A DNA stretch of 64,000 nt from Bacteroidota bacterium. GTDB taxonomy: Bacteria > Bacteroidota > Bacteroidia > Chitinophagales > Saprospiraceae. A model generated the notes under the pieces. The model searched no databases. It worked only from the letters and a program-made list of their open reading frames with translations, and was not told where the DNA came from. This document shows positions 26,499-35,497 of the stretch, one piece after another. The position numbers and the translations under genes were made by a program. Each line of letters begins with the position of its first letter. Position 1 is the first letter of the stretch. The stretch covers positions 1 to 64,000 of the forward strand of contig CAUJDW010000103.1 of the NCBI GenBank assembly GCA_963169455.1. The letters are read 5' to 3'.

Positions 26499-26531
26499 GC
26501 AATCATATTTCTTCACTATTAAAATCATCCA

Positions 26532-27224
26532 ATGATGAAAAAACTGGCCCTACTTTTCACTGCCCTGCTTGCCTGCACCTTTGCCTTCGGGCAGGATGAA
26601 ATTTGGATAAACCCCGATACTGCCTACGCAGAAGCGGATGCAACGGCGGCAGAAATCGAAGCCGTCTCGTCCATCTACAATGCCTCCGGTTTCGAACTGG
26701 ACGTGTACTGGCAGCGGGATACCACCGAGCTGCCGCCGGGCTGGAGCGTTGATTTTTGTGAAAAAAACGGCTGCTTCCCCGCTTCGGCGCAGGACACCAT
26801 TTTTACCATAAGCCAAAAGGAAAATGCGCCGCTGTCGGCGGTTTTCCGACCCAACGGCATCCCCGGCACGGGCTGGATGCGGGTCAGGCTGTATTCCGGC
26901 AGTTCGGGTTTGCATTTTGAGAAGAAGGCGGTCTTCATCTCTACCGCAAACGGCGAGACGGCAACCGGGGAGGAAGAAATTGCCACGGGCATCGCACTTT
27001 TTCCCAACCCGGCTGACAGGGAGTTAACGGTCGTGGCCGCCGATGCCAATTTCAAGGGAAGCTGGACGGTGGCGAACGCTGCCGGGCAAACGGTGCTGAC
27101 CCAACCGAATGCACCTGCGATAGGGCAGTTGGATGTCTCCACGCTATCAGCGGGTTTGTATATTCTACATGTTCGGACGAAAGATGGGCGGCTCGTGGCT
27201 GCAAAAAAGTTTTCCGTACAGTAG
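26532..27224 (+). CDS. small T9SS-exported protein of unknown function
   Basis: The 230-residue protein has a signal peptide (KKLALLFTALLACTFAFG), a roughly 110-residue beta-rich domain with two Cys in DFCEKNGCFP, and a T9SS sorting domain (ALFPNPADRELTVVA to AAKKFSVQ). It lies 33 bp downstream of the deiminase-like gene and shares its export route, so the two may act together at the cell surface. I do not recognise the middle domain; an Ig-like or sequence-based metal-binding role is only a guess. Confidence 0.75.
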   Translation: MMKKLALLFTALLACTFAFGQDEIWINPDTAYAEADATAAEIEAVSSIYNASGFELDVYWQRDTTELPPGWSVDFCEKNGCFPASAQDTIFTISQKENAPLSAVFRPNGIPGTGWMRVRLYSGSSGLHFEKKAVFISTANGETATGEEEIATGIALFPNPADRELTVVAADANFKGSWTVANAAGQTVLTQPNAPAIGQLDVSTLSAGLYILHVRTKDGRLVAAKKFSVQ

Positions 27225-27362
27225 GCCTGTTTTTATAAAACACCGGCTGGTCTGCTGGCATGTACCTTGGCAGTTGACCCCGGCAAACCCAAATGCAGCG
27301 CCCATTGAACTTACCAAACCTGTCATCCTTTCCAGGTAAATCTTTTTCATACAACACTCATC

Positions 27363-29828
27363 ATGAAAAAACTCAAACTCGACATCCCCCTCCTCCTCTC
27401 GGAAATACCCGACGAAAAAGATGCCTGCGTCGAGCGCCTCATTTCCATTTTGGAGGATAAAGACGGCATCGAAAAAGCCCACGTCAAGGACGGCGACCCG
27501 CCCCTGTTGTGCATCCACTACGACCCTGACCGCCTGCCGCTGGAAAAGGTGAAAGCCATCGCCCGGCAGAGCGGGGCAGAACTCACCGGCCGCTTCGGCC
27601 ACCTCCTGCTCGACGTGCAGGGCATCCGCCACCAGCGCCATGCCCGGCAGGTGGGCGAAACGCTCGAACGGCAGCCCGGCATCGTCGAGTCCGTGGCCTC
27701 TGCCGCCGGAACATTGCGCATCGAGTTCGACTCGCAGCAAACCGACCTGCAAAAAGTCGAAGCTGCTGTCCGAAAGGCGGGGCTGACCATTTCGGAAAAA
27801 AAGCCCGGCGAACATCACGACCACAAACCTGGAGAAAAGCACGAACACGGGGAAGGCGAAGAAGAAGGCCATGCCCACGGCGGCATCTTCGGCGAAAAAA
27901 CCGAAATGATTTTTGCCATGCTGAGCGGGGCGCTGCTCGGCATTGGGTTCGGGCTGTCGTTCGTGGAAGGTTTGCCCGGCTGGGTAACGCTGGCCTGCTA
28001 CATCGGGGCCTACTTTTTCGGAGGTTTTTTCACGGCGAAGGAGGCTTTTGAAACCATTCGCCGGGGCGGTTTTGAAATTGATTTCCTGATGCTGGTGGCG
28101 GCAGCCGGGGCAGCTATATTGGGCGAATGGGCGGAAGGAGCGTTCCTGTTGTTCCTGTTCAGCCTCGGCCATGCGCTGGAACATTTTGCCATGGAAAAAG
28201 CGAGGAAGTCCATCGCTGCGCTGGCAGACCTCGCCCCGCCGACGGCGCTCGTAAAACGCAACGGCGGCACGGTGGAAGTGGGCATCGAAGAATTGAAAAT
28301 CGGCGACCTCATCGTCGTCAAGCCCAACACCAAAATCGCCGCCGACGGCGTGGTGGTGAAGGGAGAAAGCGCCGTCAACCAGGCACCCATCACGGGCGAG
28401 AGCGTGCCAGTGGACAAATTTCCGTCCCCAAATTCCGACAAGGATTTCAAGGATTTAAGCGCCATTCCCGCCGAACACCGAGCCTTCGCAGGGGCTATCA
28501 ACGGCGCTGGCGTATTGGAAGTAAAGGTGCTGAAAGAAGCCAAAGACAGCACCCTTTCCCACCTGATAAAACTGGTGAAGGAAGCTGAAACCCAGAAGTC
28601 GCCGACGCAGCTTTTCACTGACCGCTTCGAGAAGTGGTTCGTGCCTGCCGTGCTGGTGCTTGTCTTGTTGCTTTGCTTCGCTTTCTTGGTGATGGATGAG
28701 CCGTTCAGTCAAAGTTTTTACCGGGCAATGGCGGTGCTGGTCGCCGCCTCGCCCTGTGCCCTGGCCATTTCGACGCCGAGCGCCGTGCTGGCAGGCGTGG
28801 CGAGGGCGGCGAGAGCGGGCATGTTGATAAAAGGCGGCGCTCCGCTCGAAGATTTGGGGCAACTGACCGCCATCGCTTTCGACAAAACCGGAACGCTGAC
28901 GGAAGGCAAACCCAAGTTTACCGGGGCTGTCCCGTTCGGCGAAACGGGCAAGGAAGACCTGCTGAAAGTGGCGCTGGCTGTGGAGCAAACGAGCGACCAC
29001 CCGCTGGCCGCCGCCATCGTGGAAGGCGCAAAAAAAGAACTCGACGGCAAAACTGTTCCCGAAGCGCAGGACCTGCAGGCCATCACCGGCAGGGGCGTGA
29101 AAGCAAAATTTGAGGGCAAAACCGTCCACATCGGCAATCGGGAACTGTTCGAGGAGTTGACCGGAAAGCCCGTTCCCACCGACCTTTCCCAAAAAATGGA
29201 GGAACTCGAAAACGAGGGTCACACCGCCATGATAGTCCACCGGGGCGACCAATACCTCGGCATCATTTCGGTCATGGACGTGGCCCGCCCGGAGGCACAG
29301 GCGACGCTGGCGACGCTGAAAACCCTCGGCATCCGCCGCATGATTATGCTGACGGGTGACCACCAGCGAGTGGCAGATGCGGTCGCTAAATCCATCGGCA
29401 TCACCGACCCGCTCGGCAACCTGATGCCCGAAGACAAAGTGGAAACCATCGAAAAACTGCGGCAGGAAGAAGGCAAAGTCGCCATGGTCGGCGACGGCGT
29501 GAACGACGCCCCCGCCCTCGCCAAAAGCACGGTCGGCATTGCCATGGGCGCTGCGGGCAGCGACGTGGCGCTCGAAACCGCTGACATCGCCCTCATGGGC
29601 GACAAACTGGAAACACTGCCCTTTGCCATCGGCCTGAGCCGAAAGGCCCGCAGCATCATCCGACAAAACCTCTGGATTAGCCTCGGCATGGTCGCCGTGC
29701 TGATACCGCTGACCATTTTGGGGATTGCGGAGATAGGCCCCGCCGTCGTTGCGCACGAAGGCTCGACACTGGTGGTGGTGGGGAATGCGCTGCGGTTGTT
29801 GGGGTATAAACAAAACAATCATGGATAG
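27363..29828 (+). CDS. P1B-4-type heavy-metal P-type ATPase
   Basis: The 821-residue pump has two degenerate HMA-like domains without CxxC at the N-terminus, a His-rich linker (EHHDHKPGEKHEHGEGEEEG) at about 140-160, then membrane helices. The ion-site motif is VAASPCALAIS at about 459-469, i.e. SPC instead of CPC or CPH, and the last helix has HEGST at about 798. Both are marks of the P1B-4 class (Co2+, Fe2+, sometimes Ni2+ or Zn2+). DKTGTLTEG at about 506, TGDHQ and [10 protein letters not shown] complete the P-type core. It expels a divalent cation from the cytoplasm. Its stop overlaps the following gene by eight bases. Confidence 0.92.
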   Translation: MKKLKLDIPLLLSEIPDEKDACVERLISILEDKDGIEKAHVKDGDPPLLCIHYDPDRLPLEKVKAIARQSGAELTGRFGHLLLDVQGIRHQRHARQVGETLERQPGIVESVASAAGTLRIEFDSQQTDLQKVEAAVRKAGLTISEKKPGEHHDHKPGEKHEHGEGEEEGHAHGGIFGEKTEMIFAMLSGALLGIGFGLSFVEGLPGWVTLACYIGAYFFGGFFTAKEAFETIRRGGFEIDFLMLVAAAGAAILGEWAEGAFLLFLFSLGHALEHFAMEKARKSIAALADLAPPTALVKRNGGTVEVGIEELKIGDLIVVKPNTKIAADGVVVKGESAVNQAPITGESVPVDKFPSPNSDKDFKDLSAIPAEHRAFAGAINGAGVLEVKVLKEAKDSTLSHLIKLVKEAETQKSPTQLFTDRFEKWFVPAVLVLVLLLCFAFLVMDEPFSQSFYRAMAVLVAASPCALAISTPSAVLAGVARAARAGMLIKGGAPLEDLGQLTAIAFDKTGTLTEGKPKFTGAVPFGETGKEDLLKVALAVEQTSDHPLAAAIVEGAKKELDGKTVPEAQDLQAITGRGVKAKFEGKTVHIGNRELFEELTGKPVPTDLSQKMEELENEGHTAMIVHRGDQYLGIISVMDVARPEAQATLATLKTLGIRRMIMLTGDHQRVADAVAKSIGITDPLGNLMPEDKVETIEKLRQEEGKVAMVGDGVNDAPALAKSTVGIAMGAAGSDVALETADIALMGDKLETLPFAIGLSRKARSIIRQNLWISLGMVAVLIPLTILGIAEIGPAVVAHEGSTLVVVGNALRLLGYKQNNHG

Positions 29829-30786
29829 TATCACGCAAGCTGTGCTGGGCGCAGCCATAGGAGAAGCCGTTTTAGGCAAAAAAACCGGGGGCAAAGGGGC
29901 CATCCTCGGCGCAGCCGTCGCCACCATCCCCGACCTCGATGTGGCGCTCTACCTTTTTTATGACAAGTTTGAAATGTTGAGCATCCACCGGGGGTACAGC
30001 CATTCCATTTTGTTCAGTATCGTCGGTGCGTTTTTGATTGCCTATATTTTGCAAAGGATAAAATGGACTAAAACGGTGGGCTATTGGCGGCGCTGGGTTT
30101 TCACTTGGCTGGCCTTGTTCACCCATATATTGCTGGATACTTTTACGGCTTACGGCACACAATTGTTTTTGCCATTTTCTGATAAACGGATAGGTTTCGA
30201 CAGCGTTAATGTCGTTGACCCAGTCTATACTTTGCCGTTGATTTTCGGATTGTTTTTCAGTCTTTTTGTTTTTAAAAACAGGCCGTCGAGACCTGTAGGC
30301 AACTATGTTGGGTTGGCCATTAGCACCCTTTACCTATTGGGCACTTTGGGGATAAAAAACAGGGTGGAGCAACATTTCCGGGCAGAATTGGCAGAACAAA
30401 ATATTCCTTATAACTCCCTGCTCACCATGCCCGTCGGCGTGGCCAATATCAACTGGTACGGCGTTGCGAAAACCAGGGACGGCCTGTACATGCACAAATA
30501 TTCCATCCTCAAAAACGAACGGCTTCCCTTTGAATATTTCTCCACCAACGACCATCTGCTGGAAGGGGTAAACCCAATGTGGGTGGACAGGATGAAATGG
30601 TTTGCCAAAGGGTTTTACACGGTCGAAAAAGACGGGGATACATTGCGGTTTTACAATTTGCAGGTGGACATGCGGGGCATCGTGCAGGATGGCAATACCA
30701 AAGCCCCGACGGCAGGGTATTTTGTGATGGTCCCCCATGCGGACGGCGGGTTTGGGTTTTCAGCGGGGACGCATAGGGTGGAATGA
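29821..30786 (+). CDS. membrane-bound metal-dependent hydrolase, YdjM-like
   Basis: The start at 29821 (MDSITQAVLGAAIGEAVLG) is inside the end of the ATPase gene (overlap ATGGATAG), indicating translational coupling. The 321-residue protein has the family's motifs: DSITQ, ATIPDLD, HRGYSHS and FTHILLDTFTAYG, which carry metal-binding Asp and His residues, followed by several membrane helices and a soluble C-terminal part. The substrate of the family is unknown. In this operon it may modify lipids or envelope under metal stress; that is inference only. Confidence 0.83.
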   Translation: MDSITQAVLGAAIGEAVLGKKTGGKGAILGAAVATIPDLDVALYLFYDKFEMLSIHRGYSHSILFSIVGAFLIAYILQRIKWTKTVGYWRRWVFTWLALFTHILLDTFTAYGTQLFLPFSDKRIGFDSVNVVDPVYTLPLIFGLFFSLFVFKNRPSRPVGNYVGLAISTLYLLGTLGIKNRVEQHFRAELAEQNIPYNSLLTMPVGVANINWYGVAKTRDGLYMHKYSILKNERLPFEYFSTNDHLLEGVNPMWVDRMKWFAKGFYTVEKDGDTLRFYNLQVDMRGIVQDGNTKAPTAGYFVMVPHADGGFGFSAGTHRVE

Positions 30787-31091
30787 AACACCATTCATGC
30801 TGAGGTTTGGATAGCCAAGGACCGTTCACAAAAATCACCCCGCTTGCAGTGGTGTTTGCGGAACGTCCTCGGCGCCTTATGGTGTCTGGTTGGAAAATGG
30901 CTACTACAAGGTGGTTATTACCAAGTCGGGTGAGTTGGGGGCAATTATCTTGATTTTCGGTTGGCTGAGTAAATTCGTTACTATTTTCAGTGACCGGAGT
31001 CTGTTTTGCCCCACATTTTGCAACAATCGTCCATAATTTCATAAAGCATTATTCCATTTAAACCTTTACTTTTGCAGTGATTTTTGAATCA
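30787..31091. other. intergenic region between the divalent-metal and copper sets
   Basis: No gene is seen. Bases 30810-30838 (ATAGCCAAGGACCGTTCACA followed by AAAATCACC) recur almost unchanged at 43878-43906 (ATAGCCATAGAGCGTTCACA). The repeat stands at the start and at the end of the copper set. A -7 box TACTTTTG lies at 31067-31074, 18 bases before the next ATG. Confidence 0.5.
31067..31074 (+). promoter_or_regulatory. -7 box of the copper set
   Basis: TACTTTTG fits TAnnTTTG and lies 18 bases before the ATG at 31092. No good TTG/TTTG stands at the ideal distance; TTTC at 31037-31040 is the nearest, so activator-dependence is possible. Confidence 0.45.
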
Positions 31092-31520
31092 ATGGCAGCT
31101 AAGTTCCTACATATCATCCTCGCATTGTCGGTTCTGTTCAGCACGACCGGCTTCACCTTGAGCAAACACTTTTGCCAAAAAGAGTTGCAGGATGTGAGCC
31201 TGTTTGCGAAAGCGAAAAACTGCCAACATGCCAAAACGCCTCCTTGCCAAAGCACCAGCCACCATTGCTGTTCGCATTCCGATAAAGATGATAACGGCTG
31301 TTGCAACAACACCGCAAAGTATTACAAGCTCGACCAGGAAAAACAGGCCCAATCGCTTGAGTTCAAACCGTTAAAAGCCCCGGTATTGCTTGCAGCCGTC
31401 TTGGTCATCTTTAATATCGAACTGCCGGTTGACAAAACCCAATTTCTCACCTACCAAAACTACAAGCCGCCCATTGTCTGCGACGATTTCCAGTCCATGT
31501 TGCAGACGTTCCGTTTGTAA
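31092..31520 (+). CDS. HYC_CC_PP-type exported cysteine protein
   Basis: With the start at 31092 (MAAKFLHIILALSVLFSTTG) the 142-residue product has a signal peptide and the three signature spots of this small Bacteroidota family: KHFCQKE near 30, a CC-rich centre (HHCCSHSDKDDNGCCNN) and YKPPI near the end. These proteins usually sit directly before CusA-type pumps, as here (111 bp). Cys and His spacing suggests periplasmic copper or silver binding. Experimental function is unknown to me. Confidence 0.72.
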   Translation: MAAKFLHIILALSVLFSTTGFTLSKHFCQKELQDVSLFAKAKNCQHAKTPPCQSTSHHCCSHSDKDDNGCCNNTAKYYKLDQEKQAQSLEFKPLKAPVLLAAVLVIFNIELPVDKTQFLTYQNYKPPIVCDDFQSMLQTFRL

Positions 31521-31631
31521 TTAGCCATCAGTATGCACTTGCCGCTCGGTGAAACCCACCGCAGGGGCTAAAGTCGTTTGGTTTGCGCCGGCAACGGCGT
31601 GATTTATTTCAACCATAAATGATGGTTCATC

Positions 31632-34600
31632 ATGCTTAACGGAACAATTCGGTTTTTCCTCGAAAACAAATTCGTCACCCTGCTGCTGCTGGTGATATTT
31701 ATCGGGTGGGGCATTGCCACCGCCCCCTTTGGCTGGAAGACCTTCCTGCCCTCCGACCCCGTGCCTGTGGATGCCATCCCCGACCTCGGCGAAAACCAGC
31801 AAATCGTGTTCACCAACTGGATGGGGCGCTCCCCACAGGACATCGAAGACCAAATCACCTACCCGCTCACAACCTTCCTGCTTGGCATCCCCGGGGTGAA
31901 ATCCATCCGGAGTTCCTCCATTTTCGGCTTGTCCAGCATCTACATCATTTTTGATGAAAGCATCGAGTTTTACTGGTCACGCAGCCGGATTTTGGAAAAA
32001 CTCAACTCCCTGCCCTCCAACCTGCTGCCAACCGGGGTGCAGCCGTCGTTGGGGCCGGATGCCACTGCCCTGGGGCAGGTGTTCTGGTACACCATAGAAG
32101 GGCGTGATTCCGCCGGGAACGTCACCGGCGGATGGGATTTGAACGAAATCAGGACGGTGCAGGATTTTTATGTAAAATATTCCCTCAATGCCGTCGAGGG
32201 CGTCTCCGAAGTCGCCTCCATCGGTGGCCACGTCAAAGAATACCAGGTGGATGTGAACCCCGATGCCCTTAAAGCCTACAACATCCCCTTGACAAAGGTG
32301 ATGGACGCTGTTAAAAAGTCGAACCGGGACGTCGGCGCAAAGACCATCGAAATCAACAAGGCGGAATACTTTGTCCGGGGGCTGGGCTACATCAAAAAAG
32401 TGGAAGACCTCGAACTGGCGGTCGTTGCGGTCAACAACAACGTGCCCATCCGTATCAAGGACATTGGCGTCGTGAAATTGGGCCCGGCTACCCGGCGGGG
32501 CCTGCTCGACAAGGACGGTGCCGAGGTGGTCGGGGGCGTGGTGGTTGCCCGCTACGGCTCCAACCCGCTCGCCGTCATCAACGGCGTCAAAGAAAAAATC
32601 AAGGCGACCGCCTCTGGCCTGCCAAAAAAGACCCTGGCCAACGGGACGGTGAGCCAATTGACTGTCGTGCCTTTTTACGACCGTTCCCAACTTATTCATG
32701 AAACCCTCGGCACGCTCGAACGGGCGCTCTCGCACGAAATCATCATCAGCATCATTGTGGTCATCGTGCTGGTGCTCAACCTGCGGGCATCGCTGCTCAT
32801 CTCCAGCATGTTGCCTGTGGCGGTGCTGATGACCTTCGTCGTCATGCGCTACGCCGGGGTGGACGCCAACATCGTGGCCCTGTCCGGCATCGCCATTGCC
32901 ATCGGCGTGATGGTGGACGTGGGGATTGTTTTTGTTGAAAACATCGTGCGGCACCTGGAACTACCGGAAAACCACGGGGTCCGGGGCAGGCGTCTGCTCG
33001 AAGTCATCTACGAGGCGACGGTCGAGGTCTCGTCCGCCATCACCACAGCATTGGCGACGACAGTGGTGAGCTTCTTGCCAGTTTTTGCGATGGAATCAGC
33101 GGAGGGCAAGCTGTTCAAGCCGCTGGCATTCACAAAAACCTTTGCGTTGGGTGCCTCCTTCGTGCTCGGCATCGTTGTGCTGCCCGCACTGGCGCACCTG
33201 GTGATGTCGTTGAATTTTGACAAAAAAAGGGTTCGTGGCATCTGGAACGTGTCGCTCATTGCCGCAGGCATCCTGTTCGCCATCGTTTATAAAACATGGC
33301 TGCCCGTATGGCTGGTAGTTATCGGTTTGAACAACCTGCTTGAAAACAAATGGCCGGAACGCTGGAAATCGGCGCCCAATTTTATCAATGTCGCTGTTGT
33401 TGTGCTGGTCGCCACTTTTTTCCTTGCGGAAGAATGGATACCACTTGGGCACAATAATTCGCTGTTTGTCAACTACCTTTTTGTGCTGATGCTACTCGGC
33501 ATCATTCTCGGTGCGTTACTGTCCATTGTCCATTTTTACGAACCTGTTTTGAAATGGTGCCTCGTGAACAAAGGCAAGTTCATGCTTATCCCGCTGTTCA
33601 CCATCCTGTTCGGGCTGGTTATCTGGCTGGGGTGGAACAATTCGTTCGGCTTTGTGGCAAAGGGCTTCGACAAGGTCGGCTGGAACGTACGCACCACCGG
33701 GTTTTGGAGCGCCATGACGCACAAATTTCCCGGCATGGGCAAGGAGTTCATGCCCTCGCTCAATGAGGGCAGTTTCCTGCTCATGCCCACTTCCATGCCG
33801 CACTCCGGGGTAGAGGAAAACCAACGGGTGGTGGCACAGCTCGACATGCTGCTGGCGAACATCCCCGAAGTGGAACTGGCGGTGGGCAAGGCCGGGCGTG
33901 CCGAAACGGCGCTCGACCCCGCCCCGATTTCGATGTACGAGAACGTCATCAATTACAAACCGGAGTTTTTAATCAATGAAGACGGAAAGCGGGAAACTTT
34001 CAAGGCGGATAAAAAAGAACGCTTCATTCTTGTTTCGGGCGATTCGCTCACGAACGAGGAAGCCCTGGAACGGGGTGTGAAACCTACCGAACTCATTCCC
34101 GACCCGGACGGCCAATACTTTCGCAACTGGCGCCCGAAAATCAAAAAACCTGCCGACATCTGGGACGAAATCGTGCGGGTGACCAAACTGCCCGGCGTCA
34201 CTTCCGCCCCGAAATTGCAGCCCATCGAAACCCGCCTCGTCATGCTCCAGACCGGCATGAGGGCGCCCATGGGAATCAAAGTTTACGGCCCCGATTTGAA
34301 GACCATCGAGGATTTCGGGCTGAAGCTCGAAGCCATCCTGAAAGAGGTGCCTTCCGTAAAGTCAGAGGCCGTTTTTGCCGACCGCATCGTGGGCAAACCC
34401 TACCTCCACCTGAACATCGACCGTGCCGCTGCCGCCCGCTACGGGCTGAATATCGAAGACGTGCAGATGTTCATCGAAACCGCCATCGGCGGTATCGCCG
34501 TGACGAACACGGTGGAAGGCCGGGAGCGTTTCCCCGTGCGGGTGCGCTACCCCCGTGAGCTTCGGGACAACCCGGAGCGCATCAAAGAAATGCTGGTGCC

Positions 34601-35462
34601 GACCCCTGTCGGAGCGCAGGTGCCGCTCGGCGAACTGGTGGAAATTGAATATGTCCGTGGCCCGCAGATGATTAAAAGCGAGGATACATTCCTGACGGGT
34701 TATGTGCTTTTTGACAAAAAAGAGGGCTACGCAGAAGTGAATGTGGTAGAAGAAGCCACCCGTTTTATCCAGCAAAGGATTGACAATGGCGAGCTGACCG
34801 TGCCTGCCGGGGTGAGCTACCGGTTTTCCGGCAGCTACGAGAACCAGTTACGGGCGATGAAACGGCTGTCCATCGTCATTCCCATCAGCCTCGTCACCAT
34901 CTTTTTGTTGCTGTTTTTCCAGTTTAAAACGGTCATCGCTTCGTCCATCCACTTTTCGGGGGTGTTCGTGGCGTTCGCCGGCGGCTTCATCATGCTCTGG
35001 CTGTACGGGCAGGACTGGTTCCTGAATTTCTCCATCGCCGAAGTGAGTATGCGGGAGTTGTTTCAACTGCACCCCATCAACCTCAGCGTGGCGGTCTGGG
35101 TGGGCTTCATCGCCCTGTTCGGCATCGCCACCGACGACGGGGTCATCATGGGTACGTACATCCACCAGGTCTTCGAAGAAAGAAAACCGCAGACCGTGCC
35201 GGAAGTGCGTGAGGCTGTTTTGATAGCAGGTAAAAAACGGGTACGCCCCGCCATGATGACGGCCGCCGTTGCCATCATCGCCTTGTTGCCCGTGCTGACT
35301 TCCACCGGGAAGGGTGCCGACATCATGGTACCGATGGCGATTCCGACATTTGGAGGGATGACAATCCAGTTGATGACGATGTTCGTGGTGCCGGTGTTGC
35401 AGGCGTATTGGCGGGAAACGGTAGTGAAAAAGCAGGCATCTTCAAGGGTGACGCCAAGCTGA
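31632..35462 (+). CDS. cusA: CusA-type Cu+/Ag+ RND efflux pump
   Basis: The 1276-residue pump has the HME-RND fold (PVDAIPDLGENQQIVFTNWM near the N-terminus). Helix 4 reads AIGVMVDVGIVFVEN at about 421-435, the monovalent-cation (Cu/Ag) signature, in contrast to the DFG...DGA signature of the first pump. The periplasmic domain has Met residues (SLNEGSFLLMPTSMPHSGVE). It is about 200 residues longer than typical CusA because of extra hydrophobic helices and loop between about 535 and 690. It should expel Cu+ or Ag+ from periplasm or cytoplasm with the TolC and CusB genes that follow. Confidence 0.92.
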   Translation: MLNGTIRFFLENKFVTLLLLVIFIGWGIATAPFGWKTFLPSDPVPVDAIPDLGENQQIVFTNWMGRSPQDIEDQITYPLTTFLLGIPGVKSIRSSSIFGLSSIYIIFDESIEFYWSRSRILEKLNSLPSNLLPTGVQPSLGPDATALGQVFWYTIEGRDSAGNVTGGWDLNEIRTVQDFYVKYSLNAVEGVSEVASIGGHVKEYQVDVNPDALKAYNIPLTKVMDAVKKSNRDVGAKTIEINKAEYFVRGLGYIKKVEDLELAVVAVNNNVPIRIKDIGVVKLGPATRRGLLDKDGAEVVGGVVVARYGSNPLAVINGVKEKIKATASGLPKKTLANGTVSQLTVVPFYDRSQLIHETLGTLERALSHEIIISIIVVIVLVLNLRASLLISSMLPVAVLMTFVVMRYAGVDANIVALSGIAIAIGVMVDVGIVFVENIVRHLELPENHGVRGRRLLEVIYEATVEVSSAITTALATTVVSFLPVFAMESAEGKLFKPLAFTKTFALGASFVLGIVVLPALAHLVMSLNFDKKRVRGIWNVSLIAAGILFAIVYKTWLPVWLVVIGLNNLLENKWPERWKSAPNFINVAVVVLVATFFLAEEWIPLGHNNSLFVNYLFVLMLLGIILGALLSIVHFYEPVLKWCLVNKGKFMLIPLFTILFGLVIWLGWNNSFGFVAKGFDKVGWNVRTTGFWSAMTHKFPGMGKEFMPSLNEGSFLLMPTSMPHSGVEENQRVVAQLDMLLANIPEVELAVGKAGRAETALDPAPISMYENVINYKPEFLINEDGKRETFKADKKERFILVSGDSLTNEEALERGVKPTELIPDPDGQYFRNWRPKIKKPADIWDEIVRVTKLPGVTSAPKLQPIETRLVMLQTGMRAPMGIKVYGPDLKTIEDFGLKLEAILKEVPSVKSEAVFADRIVGKPYLHLNIDRAAAARYGLNIEDVQMFIETAIGGIAVTNTVEGRERFPVRVRYPRELRDNPERIKEMLVPTPVGAQVPLGELVEIEYVRGPQMIKSEDTFLTGYVLFDKKEGYAEVNVVEEATRFIQQRIDNGELTVPAGVSYRFSGSYENQLRAMKRLSIVIPISLVTIFLLLFFQFKTVIASSIHFSGVFVAFAGGFIMLWLYGQDWFLNFSIAEVSMRELFQLHPINLSVAVWVGFIALFGIATDDGVIMGTYIHQVFEERKPQTVPEVREAVLIAGKKRVRPAMMTAAVAIIALLPVLTSTGKGADIMVPMAIPTFGGMTIQLMTMFVVPVLQAYWRETVVKKQASSRVTPS

Positions 35463-35497
35463 TGGCAATCAAGTTTTTTAACAAAAAATAAAAAATC

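Noticed and set aside
27165-27349. Minus-strand frame beginning MKKIYLERMTGLVSSMG opposite the spacer before the P1B-4 ATPase
   Set aside because: It has a plausible start and a CxxxC, but it runs antisense into the coding end of the T9SS protein and shows no family motif; composition fits a shadow frame.
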